From positions 27,214 to 91,213 of the forward strand of contig CANPZS010000002.1 in assembly GCA_947588835.1 (NCBI GenBank): a DNA stretch of 64,000 nt. Direction: 5' to 3'. This stretch comes from an uncultured Bacteroidales bacterium. Lineage in GTDB: Bacteria; Bacteroidota; Bacteroidia; Bacteroidales; UBA932. Below are positions 1-8,670 of this stretch, one piece after another (position 1 is the stretch's first letter; each line of letters starts with the position of its first letter). A program made the translations under genes and the position numbers. Under the pieces are notes generated by a model. That model had not been told where the DNA came from. It saw only the letters and a list, made by a program, of their open reading frames with translations, and made no database searches.

Positions 1-222
1 GCGCAGCTGCAGGATTCGCGGCCGTATTACGAATGCGACATGACGGCAGGCACGGCCATAGTGATGGGAACCGAATCCACCGGACTGACAGAAATATGGA
101 GGCGGGCCGCAGATTCCCGCATACGCATACCGATGCTCGGAGCGCTTGACTCCCTCAACGTGTCCGTATCGGCCGCCGTGCTGATGTTCGAGGCCGTGCG
201 GCAGAGACTCGGCAAAAAATGA
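1..222 (+). CDS. SpoU/TrmH-family RNA methyltransferase, C-terminal end (partial)
   Basis: The frame is open from the first base and ends in TGA at 220-222, so only the last 73 residues are present. They carry the two C-terminal SPOUT signatures: IVMGTESTGL (motif 2, part of the SAM-binding knot) and IPMLGALDSLNVSVSAAV (motif 3). This family 2'-O-methylates ribose in tRNA or 23S rRNA. The fragment cannot show which substrate is used. The downstream aroE starts 7 bases after the stop, so the two are probably cotranscribed. Confidence 0.85.
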   Translation, partial: AQLQDSRPYYECDMTAGTAIVMGTESTGLTEIWRRAADSRIRIPMLGALDSLNVSVSAAVLMFEAVRQRLGKK

Positions 223-229
223 CCGCGGC

Positions 230-1126
230 ATGGAAAAAAGATTCGGCATAATAGGAGACCCCGTCGCGGGTTCGCTCAGCCCGCTGCTGTTCGGGGCGGC
301 CTACGGCGGAAAATACGGATACGACCTCATAGAAGGGGCGGATTTCGATGCGTCATGGGAAAAATTCCTCCGGGAATATGACGGCGTCAACGTCACTGCG
401 CCTTTCAAGGAAAAGGCCTGTCTCCGTGCCGATGCGGTCACGGACGGCGTCAGACAAATCGGAGCGGCCAATCTGGCCGTAAAGACCGAAAAAGGGATTG
501 AGGCGCACAATACTGATTTCAGCGGCGTAATCCTGAGCTGCGCAGCCGCGCTTTCAGGATCCGGCGACGGCGTTCAAGATCTCGCCGCCGGGACGGCCCG
601 TCAGGCTCTCGTATACGTCAGGGACCGTATCGGCAGACTGTACCGCGGACGCCGTCCGGCGGCGCTCATCGCAGGCTGCGGAGGAGCCGGACGGGCCGCC
701 GCCATGGCCGCGGCGGAAATGGGCTATGCCACGACGCTGATGAACCGCACCGTCGAAAAGGCGGCGGCGATAGCGTCCGACATGGCGGGATACGGCTTTT
801 CCGTGGAACCGATCGAAAACTTCCGAGAAGCCGTACGGAGAAGCGACCTCATCATATACACGGTCCCCTCCGCCATTGACGGCATTGAACAATTAGAAGC
901 CTCGGATCTCGCCGGAAAAAGCGGCTGCGGCGGGCCTTGCAAGCTGCTGCTCGAAGCCAACTACAAAAATCCCGTTTTCCCGGAAATATTGCGCAGAGCG
1001 GACGCCGGCCCGTACTGCAGATACATTTCAGGCAAATCATGGCTGCTGTACCAGGCAGTGGCAGGCTACGGCACGCTTGTCGGGGAGGCTCCGGACTTCG
1101 CGGCGATGCGGAACGCCCTCTTCTAA
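230..1126 (+). CDS. aroE: Shikimate dehydrogenase, divergent
   Basis: AroE reduces 3-dehydroshikimate to shikimate with NADPH in chorismate synthesis. Visible landmarks are GDPVAGSLSP at the N-terminus, NVTAPFKEKA with the catalytic Lys, GAANL, NTDFSG with the catalytic Asp, and a nucleotide-binding loop AGCGGAGRAA. The usual first motif HSxSP reads GSLSP here, so the His is missing while both substrate-binding Ser remain. There is an insertion of about 30 residues before the NADP loop (around residues 115-142), and the protein is 298 residues against about 270-280 usually. A paralog with another substrate, such as a quinate/shikimate dehydrogenase-like enzyme, is not excluded. Confidence 0.8.
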   Translation: MEKRFGIIGDPVAGSLSPLLFGAAYGGKYGYDLIEGADFDASWEKFLREYDGVNVTAPFKEKACLRADAVTDGVRQIGAANLAVKTEKGIEAHNTDFSGVILSCAAALSGSGDGVQDLAAGTARQALVYVRDRIGRLYRGRRPAALIAGCGGAGRAAAMAAAEMGYATTLMNRTVEKAAAIASDMAGYGFSVEPIENFREAVRRSDLIIYTVPSAIDGIEQLEASDLAGKSGCGGPCKLLLEANYKNPVFPEILRRADAGPYCRYISGKSWLLYQAVAGYGTLVGEAPDFAAMRNALF

Positions 1127-1187
1127 AAATATTTGGTGGATTTAACGCAAATTTTAGCTATATTGCAAAACATTAAAATAAAACATC

Positions 1188-1631
1188 ATGGCACTGAACA
1201 AAGTAATGCTTATCGGTAACGTCGGTAAAGACCCTGAAATACGTTACCTCGACAATGCGACCGGAAGCACCAAAGTGGCTTCTTTTCCTCTGGCAACCTC
1301 GGAAAGATACAGAGATCGTAACGGAGAAATACATGAAAACACGGAATGGCACAACATTGTGGCATGGCGCAACACCGCGGACCTCGTGGAGAGATTCGTA
1401 AAGAAAGGAAGCCAGCTGTATATAGAAGGACGCCTCCGTACACGTTCATGGACAGACCAGACAGGCGGCAAACGCTACACGACCGAAGTGTCGGTGGACA
1501 ACATCCAGCTTCTCGGACGCAGGCCCGACGAACAGCAGCAGGGCGGATTCCACCCCCAGCCTCATCCGGCCGCGATGCCGGCCCAGCCCGAGCCCGCCGA
1601 CAACGAGCCTGACGACGATCTTCCGTTCTGA
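1188..1631 (+). CDS. ssb: Single-stranded DNA-binding protein
   Basis: SSB coats single-stranded DNA during replication, recombination and repair. The 147-residue protein has the N-terminal OB fold (LNKVMLIGNVGKDPE at the start, EWHNIVAWR in the middle, LYIEGRLRTRSW later), a short Gln/Pro-rich linker, and the acidic tip ending DDDLPF that recruits partner proteins. ATG at 1188 follows an A-rich leader. A TATATTGC element at about 1160 may be its -7 box, one T short of consensus. A strong intrinsic terminator follows at 1656-1693. Confidence 0.97.
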   Translation: MALNKVMLIGNVGKDPEIRYLDNATGSTKVASFPLATSERYRDRNGEIHENTEWHNIVAWRNTADLVERFVKKGSQLYIEGRLRTRSWTDQTGGKRYTTEVSVDNIQLLGRRPDEQQQGGFHPQPHPAAMPAQPEPADNEPDDDLPF

Positions 1632-1655
1632 AACGTCTGCATCACCAAAAACAGG

Positions 1656-1693
1656 AACCGGCCGCAGCGCAATGCACGCACGGCCGGTTTTTT
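1656..1693 (+). terminator. Intrinsic terminator after ssb
   Basis: A 9-bp stem AACCGGCCG (1656-1664) pairs with CGGCCGGTT (1681-1689) around a 16-base loop and runs straight into a six-T tract. It lies 24 bases after the ssb stop and before the convergent MFS gene. Confidence 0.85.
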
Positions 1694-1750
1694 CTGCGTC
1701 ATCATGCCCCGTCAGGACGTCAGGAGCAAGAAGCCAAGGGATACGGAGCC

Positions 1751-3127
1751 TTATTTCTTATTAGGTACGTCAAGCTCGAGCTCCGGATGACGGCGCGAAG
1801 ACCTGAAAAGCAGAACCGCCACCGTCATCGCCAGAATGCCGAGGAATATGAATATATACTCGGCATGTACGGCCGCCGACACGGCTTCCTCCGCTCCTCC
1901 CGAAACGGCTCCGGCATTGCGGAAAATCCTGCCCACGAATATCGGCACAAGCAGCATCCCCATGTTCTGAATCCAATAAATAAGTGAATAAGCCGTACCG
2001 AGATTCTTTTCCGGCACTATCTTGGGCACCGAAGGCCACATGGCCGAAGGCACGAGAGAATATCCCACTCCGAGCACCGCTATGCCGAGATAGCCGTAGA
2101 AAGGAATTCCCTGCGGGGCGAAGGCTATGATGAGATGTGCGGCGAAGACGAGCACCGCCCCGACGATCATCCACAACGTGGCCTTGCCGGCCTTGTCGAC
2201 GAGAGCCCCGAAAAGAGGCGTGAAAACCACCGTGAAGAACGGAATCATGGTGATGGTCCATTTGGCCGAATCCACGTCCATGCCGAAGCGCGGAATGACT
2301 ATCGACGTGCCGAACTTCTTGAAAGATATTATGCAGCAATAAAAGAACACGCACAGCAGCGCCACCATCACGAAACGCGGATTGGTGAGCACCTTGATTA
2401 TGTCAGAGAATTTGAATTCGTCCTCGCTCTTTACCTCGCCGCGTTTCCGCACAGTCCCCTCCTGGCGGTCATAACGTGCGTCCATGGCCACGAAAATCGC
2501 CCACAGGATGCCTCCTGCAAGCAGCAGGGCAAGGCCGAACACTGCGGGACGGGCCGTCTCCGCAAGGGTGTACATCTCCCCCGGAGCCTTCTGCGCCACG
2601 AGCATCGGGGACACTATGAAAGCCGTCGCGGTACCGAGACGTGCTATCGCCAGCTGCAGCCCCATGGCGAAGGCAACGTTGCGGCCTTTGAACCACTTGG
2701 CTATGGACCGTGTGACGGCCACCCCCGCTATCTCGCTGCCGAGGCCGAACAGCATGCACCCGACATAGGCTATTATCAGAGAGGTATGCGGCTCGAAACC
2801 CATGGTGATGGCGAAAAGCACCAGCGCGGCACCTGTTATCATAAGCCCCACGAACGCCGAGCCAATCTTCCGCACGCCGTAAATATCAAGGAGAACGCCG
2901 CATACGACGAGCCCGCCGCACACGCATAGGAAAGAATAGCCTCCTGCATAGAATCCGTACGCAGCGGAATCCCATCCGAGACTCAGGCGTTCCGGATTGT
3001 TGAACAGGTGCGAAAGCGTGGAGAACATGTCGTCGAAGAAGTACGACGCGAACATAGGCACCACAAGACACGCCAGAGCAATCCAGCATGCCGTCCTGCT
3101 CGTTTTCAATCTTCCTGAAGATTCCAT
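1751..3127 (-). CDS. MFS transporter (second of a tandem pair)
   Basis: A 458-residue integral membrane protein with about 12 hydrophobic segments in two halves and a central cytoplasmic loop rich in charged residues (RYDRQEGTVRKRGEVKSEDE). Family features are DIYGVRKIG after TM2, AKWFKGRNVAFAMG in the first half and GTAYSLIYWIQNMGM in the second half, a pattern shared with MFSD1-like and other organic-substrate MFS carriers. The substrate cannot be inferred. It begins 4 bases after the stop of the upstream paralog (3132-4556) and shares its motifs throughout, so the pair arose by duplication and is presumably cotranscribed. Confidence 0.85.
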   Translation of the reverse strand: MESSGRLKTSRTACWIALACLVVPMFASYFFDDMFSTLSHLFNNPERLSLGWDSAAYGFYAGGYSFLCVCGGLVVCGVLLDIYGVRKIGSAFVGLMITGAALVLFAITMGFEPHTSLIIAYVGCMLFGLGSEIAGVAVTRSIAKWFKGRNVAFAMGLQLAIARLGTATAFIVSPMLVAQKAPGEMYTLAETARPAVFGLALLLAGGILWAIFVAMDARYDRQEGTVRKRGEVKSEDEFKFSDIIKVLTNPRFVMVALLCVFFYCCIISFKKFGTSIVIPRFGMDVDSAKWTITMIPFFTVVFTPLFGALVDKAGKATLWMIVGAVLVFAAHLIIAFAPQGIPFYGYLGIAVLGVGYSLVPSAMWPSVPKIVPEKNLGTAYSLIYWIQNMGMLLVPIFVGRIFRNAGAVSGGAEEAVSAAVHAEYIFIFLGILAMTVAVLLFRSSRRHPELELDVPNKK

Positions 3128-3131
3128 ACGG

Positions 3132-4556
3132 CTATGCCTCTATGTTCGGAAGTTCCAGCCCGAGACCGCGCCTGCGGTCGAGCACCTTCAGATACAGCGC
3201 TATCAGGAATGCAAGCACTCCGAATCCGGCGAAAATGACGAGCGGAACCGTATAGTTGTAAGGAATGAACTCAGCCCCCGCCTCCTTTGCCGCCAGGACG
3301 GCCGGATTGGAAGCGTTGGACGCGGCCAGCACCTTGCCTATAAGAAGCGGCACGAAGCTGAGGCCTATGTTCTGCACCCAGAAAATAAGGCAGTACGCCG
3401 AGCCGAGAATCTTTTCATCGATGATCTTGGGAACCGAAGGCCACAATGCGGCCGAAACGAGTGAGAAGCTGATGCCGAGCACCACTATGGTGGCATAGGC
3501 GAGCAGTTCGCTGTGGCTCGCAGGCAGCACGAAAGCGAATATCAGATGGCAGGCCACGAGAAGGACGGCGCCCCAGATAAGCATGGTGGCACCCTTGCCC
3601 TTGTGGTCGAGATAGCTGCCGAGGAAGGGAGTTATGGCCGCGGCCCCTATGGGGAACCAGCGGAATATGTTCGCCGCGGACGCCGCAGAAATGCCTTGCA
3701 GATTGCACTGGAGCATATTGGCGCCGTAACGCTGGAACGGGAATATCGCCGAATAGTAGAGCACGCAAAGCAGGGCCACTACCCAGAAATTGAGCGAGCC
3801 GAAGATCTTGCCGAGATCCTTGACATGGAACTCGTCCTCAGGAGATTTCTCTTCGGACATCTTGCCGGCCGCCACGAGCTCTCCGTCCAGTCTGCGGTCC
3901 ATGAAAGTGAATATTATGAAATTGATGAGCCCTATGAGCAGAAGCACGGTGCAGAACGCCACCGGAGCCTGTATCCCTCCTAATTTGGCGGCGATCATCG
4001 GACTTATGGAGAAAATGGCGAAGACGCCGACACGGGCGATGGCCATCTCAATGCCCATCGCGAGGGCCATTTCCTTGCCCTTGAACCACTTGGCTATGGC
4101 TTTGGACACCGTGGTCCCGGCCATTTCGCAGCCGCAGCCGAACACCATGAAGCCGAGCGAAGCCATCTTCGCGCTTCCCGGCATGGATACCCACCAGCTG
4201 TCGAGCCATGCGCAGAAAGACGTGGTCTGGAACCAGTCGCTGATGCCCACGAACTTTATGCAGGCGCCGACCAGCATCATGGAGGCGGAAAGCACTCCGG
4301 TGAAGCGCACTCCCGTCTTGTCGAGAATGATGCCGGCGAGAATCAGAAATCCGCAGACGTTAAGAATGTATTCCGCGCTCGCATAAGTGCCGAATACGTC
4401 GGGAGTCCACCCTCTCTGGCTTTCCACGAGGGACTGCAGCGGAGACATGACGTCGACGAACATATATCCGAAGAACATCATCAGGGCGATGAGGATCAAG
4501 GCCGACCATCGTGCGGCCGGGCTGTCGTTCAAGAATTTTTTTACTTTATCAACCAT
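3132..4556 (-). CDS. MFS transporter (first of a tandem pair)
   Basis: A 474-residue, 12-TM major facilitator. The matching landmarks are DKTGVRFTG, AKWFKGKEMALAMG and GSAYCLIFWVQNIGL, with a charged central loop (ERSLDGEL-like stretch then KSPEDEFHVKDLGK). It is the promoter-proximal member of the pair; the next gene follows after only a few bases. Compared with its partner it has a longer loop after TM3 (around SDWFQTTSFCAWLDSWW). Whether the pair works as two separate carriers or a heteromer is not visible. Substrate unknown. Confidence 0.85.
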   Translation of the reverse strand: MVDKVKKFLNDSPAARWSALILIALMMFFGYMFVDVMSPLQSLVESQRGWTPDVFGTYASAEYILNVCGFLILAGIILDKTGVRFTGVLSASMMLVGACIKFVGISDWFQTTSFCAWLDSWWVSMPGSAKMASLGFMVFGCGCEMAGTTVSKAIAKWFKGKEMALAMGIEMAIARVGVFAIFSISPMIAAKLGGIQAPVAFCTVLLLIGLINFIIFTFMDRRLDGELVAAGKMSEEKSPEDEFHVKDLGKIFGSLNFWVVALLCVLYYSAIFPFQRYGANMLQCNLQGISAASAANIFRWFPIGAAAITPFLGSYLDHKGKGATMLIWGAVLLVACHLIFAFVLPASHSELLAYATIVVLGISFSLVSAALWPSVPKIIDEKILGSAYCLIFWVQNIGLSFVPLLIGKVLAASNASNPAVLAAKEAGAEFIPYNYTVPLVIFAGFGVLAFLIALYLKVLDRRRGLGLELPNIEA

Positions 4557-4659
4557 GGTTCGCTTTTCATTTTCATATGTTACAAGTCGCTAAAATAATA
4601 AAAAATTTTATTGAACGCCTAAATTTTCGGAAATTCATGTCCGGCTCGCGCAAAAAGAT

Positions 4660-4668
4660 TATATTTGC
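4660..4668 (+). promoter_or_regulatory. Probable -7 element for dxs
   Basis: TATATTTGC matches the Bacteroidota -7 consensus TAnnTTTG and sits about 30 bases upstream of the chosen dxs ATG. No clear TTTG -33 element is seen at the usual distance. A TTG codon inside this element is in frame with dxs but would lie within the promoter, which argues against a start there. Confidence 0.6.
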
Positions 4669-4697
4669 CCTCCCTAACCCGCACAGGAAACAGGAAA

Positions 4698-6575
4698 ATG
4701 TCATCCATATTGAACAACATAGACTCACCGGCCGACGTCAGAAAGCTGGACATGGCCGGACTGAAGACTCTTTGCGACGAGATACGGCACTATATCATAG
4801 AATGTTGCGCCACCAACCCCGGCCATCTCGGCTCCAGTCTCGGCGCCGTCGAGCTGATCGTGGCGCTGCATTACGTATTCAACACCCCCGATGACAAGAT
4901 CATTTTCGACGTCGGGCATCAGGCATACGCCCACAAGATAATAACGGGACGCAGGGAAGCATTCAGGCTCAACCGCAGGCACGGCGGCATCAGCGGTTTC
5001 CCGCGCATGGAAGAAAGTCCGTACGACGCATTCGGGGCCGGGCATTCTTCCACGTCCATATCGGCCGCCCTCGGCTTTGCGGAGGCCGCGAAACTGCGCG
5101 GCGAAACATTCAGGACCGTGGCCGTCATAGGCGACGGAGCCCTCACGGGAGGACTTGCGTGGGAAGGGCTCAACAACGCCGGAGGCAGCAATGCGGACAT
5201 TCTCATAGTACTGAACGACAACAACATCTCCATAGACGACAACATCGGGGCCGTCCACAACTATCTCCTCCGCATCACCACGGACCCGTTTTACAACAAA
5301 GTCAAACGGCATATATGGAACAGGCTCGGCGACAGGCGCCTGCGCTCGTGGATACGGAAAGGCGTCATAGACATAAAGTCCAACCTCGTCCGCAGCTATG
5401 GCGGAGCCTTGTTCGAAGCATTGGGATTCAGGTATTTCGGACCCGTCAACGGCAACGACGTGGAGCAGATGACAGAGGTGCTCGAGAGGCTCCGGAGCAT
5501 AAAGGGCCCGCGCATACTGCACTGCATGACCAAAAAGGGAAAAGGCTTCGCTCCAGCCGAAGCGGATCCGACGGTATGGCATGCGCCGGGGCGCTATGAT
5601 CCCGTAAGCGGAGAAAGGCCCGCCGTCAAATATGCCGCGGACCGATATCAGGACGTTTTCGGGCACGTGCTGCTCGAACTCGCGCGCATGGATCCGGCGG
5701 TGGTTGGCGTCACCCCGGCGATGGCCATGGGATGCGGCATGAACATAATGCAGAAAGAGATGCCGGACAGGGTGTTCGACGTAGGCATAGAAGAAGAGCA
5801 CGCCGTGACTTTCTCGGCCGGGCTGGCCGCAGGCGGCATGAAACCGTTCTGCAACATTTATTCGTCCTTTTCACAGAGGGCGTACGACCAGATAATACAC
5901 GACGTGGCCCTGCAGAACCTGCCGGTGACACTGTGCCTTGACAGGGCGGGGCTCGTGGGCGAGGACGGAGCCACCCATCACGGATGCTTCGACATGGCGG
6001 CCTACAGGAGCATTCCCAACGCCATAATAGCCTCGCCGAGAAACGAGACCGAACTCAAAAACCTGATGTACTCCGCCCTCGGCCTTTCCGGAGGGCCGTA
6101 CATCATCAGATATCCGCGCGGGCTCGGCGAGGGCGACGGATGGAAGGGGCGGCCGTTCCGTACTCTGCCGTTCGGCAAGGGAGAAATGCTCGAAGACGGG
6201 ACCGGCGCGGCCGTGCTGACGATAGGCCCGGTGGCCAACAGAGTGCTCGAAGCCGCCGCCAGATACAGGGAAAAATACGGGACGGGGCCGCGGATATACG
6301 ACATGCGTTTCCTCAAGCCTCTCGACGAAGGGATATTGGAAGAAGCCGCCGGGCAGTTCCGGGCGGTGCTTACGGTGGAGGACGGAGCCCTCAAAGGAGG
6401 CCTGTTCGGGGCCGTCGCCGAATACATGGCGGAGCACGGACACCGGATCCGCCTGTCGGGAAAAGGAATTCCGGACCGGTTCATAGCGCAGGGCACTACT
6501 GCCGAAGAATGGCAGGACTGCGGAATGGACGGCGAATCGATTTTCGCCGAAATAGAAAAATTAATGAGTTTTTAG
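4698..6575 (+). CDS. dxs: 1-deoxy-D-xylulose-5-phosphate synthase
   Basis: DXS condenses pyruvate and glyceraldehyde 3-phosphate with thiamine diphosphate, the first step of the MEP isoprenoid pathway and a source of precursor for thiamine and pyridoxal. The protein is 625 residues from ATG 4698. Seen are HPGHLGSSLGAVE-type N-terminal sequence (NPGHLGSSLGAVEL), GHQAYAHKI, the TPP motif GDGALTGGLAWEGLNNAG, LNDNNISID, and the transketolase-like pyrimidine domain with EEHAVTFSAGLA and DRAGLVGEDGATHHG. A TTG 33 bases upstream is rejected because it overlaps the -7 box. Confidence 0.96.
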   Translation: MSSILNNIDSPADVRKLDMAGLKTLCDEIRHYIIECCATNPGHLGSSLGAVELIVALHYVFNTPDDKIIFDVGHQAYAHKIITGRREAFRLNRRHGGISGFPRMEESPYDAFGAGHSSTSISAALGFAEAAKLRGETFRTVAVIGDGALTGGLAWEGLNNAGGSNADILIVLNDNNISIDDNIGAVHNYLLRITTDPFYNKVKRHIWNRLGDRRLRSWIRKGVIDIKSNLVRSYGGALFEALGFRYFGPVNGNDVEQMTEVLERLRSIKGPRILHCMTKKGKGFAPAEADPTVWHAPGRYDPVSGERPAVKYAADRYQDVFGHVLLELARMDPAVVGVTPAMAMGCGMNIMQKEMPDRVFDVGIEEEHAVTFSAGLAAGGMKPFCNIYSSFSQRAYDQIIHDVALQNLPVTLCLDRAGLVGEDGATHHGCFDMAAYRSIPNAIIASPRNETELKNLMYSALGLSGGPYIIRYPRGLGEGDGWKGRPFRTLPFGKGEMLEDGTGAAVLTIGPVANRVLEAAARYREKYGTGPRIYDMRFLKPLDEGILEEAAGQFRAVLTVEDGALKGGLFGAVAEYMAEHGHRIRLSGKGIPDRFIAQGTTAEEWQDCGMDGESIFAEIEKLMSF

Positions 6576-6595
6576 GGCCGTCCGATTCAAAAAAT

Positions 6596-6627
6596 TTTGG
6601 AGAACGGAAATAATTGCATATATTTGC
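6596..6627 (+). promoter_or_regulatory. Promoter of the tRNA-tuf block
   Basis: TTTG at 6596-6599, a 19-base spacer and TATATTTG at 6619-6626 give a full match to the Bacteroidota vegetative promoter. It stands 33 bases upstream of the first tRNA and just after the dxs stop, so it probably drives the four tRNAs and tuf. Confidence 0.8.
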
Positions 6628-6659
6628 AATCCCTTTTGTCGAAGAGGGGAAAACATGAT

Positions 6660-6733
6660 GCCGATGTAGCTCAGCTGGCCAGAGCACGTGATTTGTAATC
6701 TCGGGGTCGTGGGTTCGAATCCCTCCATCGGCT
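6660..6733 (+). tRNA. tRNA-Thr(TGT)
   Basis: A 74-base cloverleaf: acceptor GCCGATG/CATCGGC, D stem GCTC/GAGC, anticodon loop TTTGTAA (anticodon TGT), T loop TTCGAAT. The anticodon stem CGTGA/TCTCG contains a T-T mismatch at its middle pair. No CCA is encoded. Confidence 0.95.
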
Positions 6734-6780
6734 CAAAAAAATCCCGGCAGGGACGGGAACGACATACATACGGAAAAATT

Positions 6781-6863
6781 GGGGAGATACCAAAGTGGCC
6801 AACTGGGGCAGACTGTAAATCTGCTGGTTTATACCTTCGTTAGTTCGAATCTAGCTCTCCCCA
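6781..6863 (+). tRNA. tRNA-Tyr(GTA)
   Basis: A class II tRNA of 83 bases with acceptor GGGGAGA/TCTCCCC, anticodon stem GCAGA/TCTGC, loop CTGTAAA (anticodon GTA), a long variable arm and T arm GTTAG-TTCGAAT-CTAGC. No CCA is encoded. Confidence 0.95.
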
Positions 6864-6874
6864 CTTTTTTTTAA

Positions 6875-6947
6875 GCGGAAGTAGCTCAGTTGGTAGAGCA
6901 TCAGCCTTCCAAGCTGAGGGTCGCGAGTTCGAACCTCGTTTTCCGCT
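6875..6947 (+). tRNA. tRNA-Gly(TCC)
   Basis: A 73-base cloverleaf with acceptor GCGGAAG/TTTCCGC (one G-T pair), D stem GCTC/GAGC, anticodon stem TCAGC/GCTGA and loop CTTCCAA (anticodon TCC). Confidence 0.95.
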
Positions 6948-6961
6948 CAAAAAAAATGTAA

Positions 6962-7033
<72 letters not shown>

Positions 7034-7070
7034 CTATTTTTGTGAATAATAACACATTAATCATAATATT

Positions 7071-8264
7071 ATGGCTAAAGAAACATTTCAAAGAACCAAA
7101 CCGCACGTCAACATCGGCACCATCGGCCATGTAGACCACGGCAAGACCACTCTTACCGCCGCCATCACGAAAGTACTGGCCGAGAGGGTAGCCGGCAATG
7201 CGGACAAAGTAAAGTCCTTCGACCAGATCGACAACGCACCTGAGGAGAAGGAGCGCGGTATCACCATCAACACCGCACACGTAGAGTACGAGACCGCTGC
7301 ACGCCACTATGCGCATGTGGATTGCCCCGGCCACGCCGACTACGTAAAGAACATGGTTACCGGCGCGGCCCAGATGGACGGCGCCATCCTCGTAGTGGCC
7401 GCCACCGACGGTCCGATGCCCCAGACCCGCGAGCACATACTTCTCGCCCGTCAGGTGAACGTTCCCAAGATCCTCGTCTTCATGAACAAGGTGGATCTCG
7501 TGGACGACGAGGAAATGCTCGACCTCGTGGAAATGGAAATCCGCGATCTTCTTGCATTCTACAACTTCGATGAGAACTGCCCCATCATCCGCGGTTCCGC
7601 GCTCGGCGCCCTCAACGGCGAGCCCGCGTGGGAAGACAAGGTAATGGAGCTCATGAACGCCGTCGACGAATACATTCCGCTCCCCGAGCGTCTCGTTGAC
7701 CGTCCTTTCCTCATGCCTATCGAGGACATATTCTCCATCACCGGCCGCGGTACCGTAGTTACCGGCCGTGTCGAGACCGGCACCATCCACGTCAATGATC
7801 CCGTCGAACTCGTGGGCTTCACCGACGAACCCCGCAGCACCGTGGTCACCGGCGTGGAAATGTTCCGCAAGCTCCTTGAGCAGGGCGAGGCCGGCGACAA
7901 CGTAGGACTTCTCCTCCGCGGCGTGGACAAGAAAGACGTCAAGAGGGGCGAGGTAGTAGCCAAGCCCGGCTCCATCACTCCTCATACCGAGTTCAAGGCT
8001 CAGATCTACGTTCTTAAGAAAGAAGAGGGCGGACGCCACACTCCTTTCCACAACCACTACCGTCCCCAGTTCTTCATCCGCACTCTCGACGTTACCGGCG
8101 AGATCATGCTTCCTGAAGGCGTAGAGATGGTTATGCCCGGCGACAACGTAGAAATCTCCGTCAAGCTCATCACCCCCGTAGCCATGAACGAAGGCCAGCA
8201 GTTCGCCATCCGCGAAGGCGGCCGTACCGTCGGTGCGGGACAGGTCATCAAGATCGTCGAGTAA
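7071..8264 (+). CDS. tuf: Elongation factor Tu
   Basis: EF-Tu delivers aminoacyl-tRNA to the ribosome in a GTP-dependent way. The 397-residue protein has G1 [13 protein letters not shown], the effector-region [14 protein letters not shown]3 DCPGHADY, G4 NKVD and G5 GSAL, followed by the two beta-barrel domains ([13 protein letters not shown] and a C-terminal barrel ending [11 protein letters not shown]). It lies between the tRNA-Thr(GGT) and tRNA-Trp genes, the usual Bacteroidota arrangement. Codon use is strongly biased to GAC/AAC/ATC-type codons, as expected for a highly expressed gene. Confidence 0.99.
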   Translation: MAKETFQRTKPHVNIGTIGHVDHGKTTLTAAITKVLAERVAGNADKVKSFDQIDNAPEEKERGITINTAHVEYETAARHYAHVDCPGHADYVKNMVTGAAQMDGAILVVAATDGPMPQTREHILLARQVNVPKILVFMNKVDLVDDEEMLDLVEMEIRDLLAFYNFDENCPIIRGSALGALNGEPAWEDKVMELMNAVDEYIPLPERLVDRPFLMPIEDIFSITGRGTVVTGRVETGTIHVNDPVELVGFTDEPRSTVVTGVEMFRKLLEQGEAGDNVGLLLRGVDKKDVKRGEVVAKPGSITPHTEFKAQIYVLKKEEGGRHTPFHNHYRPQFFIRTLDVTGEIMLPEGVEMVMPGDNVEISVKLITPVAMNEGQQFAIREGGRTVGAGQVIKIVE

Positions 8265-8282
8265 GATTTCTCAATGCGATAC

Positions 8283-8314
8283 GGCGGATTCCCCGACAGA
8301 GGGAGTCCGCCTTT
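8283..8314 (+). terminator. Hairpin between tuf and tRNA-Trp
   Basis: GGCGGATTCCC (8283-8293) pairs with GGGAGTCCGCC (8301-8311) over 11 bp with one G-T pair and a 7-base loop. Only three T residues follow, so it is either a weak terminator or a processing/stability hairpin separating the tuf message from tRNA-Trp. Confidence 0.55.
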
Positions 8315-8316
8315 AC

Positions 8317-8387
8317 AGGGGAATAGAACAAGGGTAGTTCAGCGGTCTCCAAAACCGTCGATGTGGGTTCGAATCCTGCTTCCCCTG
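8317..8387 (+). tRNA. tRNA-Trp(CCA) with inverted D-stem pairs
   Basis: A 71-base cloverleaf: acceptor AGGGGAA/TTCCCCT, anticodon stem GCGGT/ACCGT, loop CTCCAAA (anticodon CCA), T arm GTGGG-TTCGAAT-CCTGC. The D stem reads GAAC/GTTC, giving A11-T24 and A12-T23, whereas elongator tRNAs normally have a pyrimidine at 11 and a purine at 24. It sits in the conserved position before secE. Confidence 0.93.
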
Positions 8388-8469
8388 CAAATATCAAAGG
8401 TTACGATTTGGTAAATGTTTAACAGACCCAGGAGCCGCTTCCAATTTCCCGAGTCCATTAAAAGCAAAG

Positions 8470-8658
8470 ATGAGAAAGTTCATTAACTATCTTAAAGAGT
8501 CTTTCAACGAACTGACCAAAAAGGTGACTTGGCCGGCATGGGACAAACTGCAGAGTTCCGCGTTGCTTGTCCTCGTGTCCACCATTATCCTCGCCGCCGT
8601 CATATTCGTGATAGATTTTGCTTTCCAGAATCTGATGGAGACTATTTACTCATTGTAA
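8470..8658 (+). CDS. secE: Preprotein translocase subunit SecE
   Basis: A 62-residue single-span subunit that clamps SecY in the SecYEG channel. The N-terminal amphipathic helix (YLKESFNELTKKVTWPAW) carries the conserved KVTWP element, followed by a hydrophobic span (about residues 29-53). Its size is typical of short non-enteric SecE. nusG begins 12 bases downstream, the near-universal neighbour. Confidence 0.97.
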   Translation: MRKFINYLKESFNELTKKVTWPAWDKLQSSALLVLVSTIILAAVIFVIDFAFQNLMETIYSL

Positions 8659-8670
8659 TTCCTATTTCCC

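Noticed and set aside
4665..4697. TTG start giving Dxs 11 extra residues
   Set aside because: The TTG lies inside the -7 element TATATTTGC; ATG 4698 gives the usual Dxs N-terminus.
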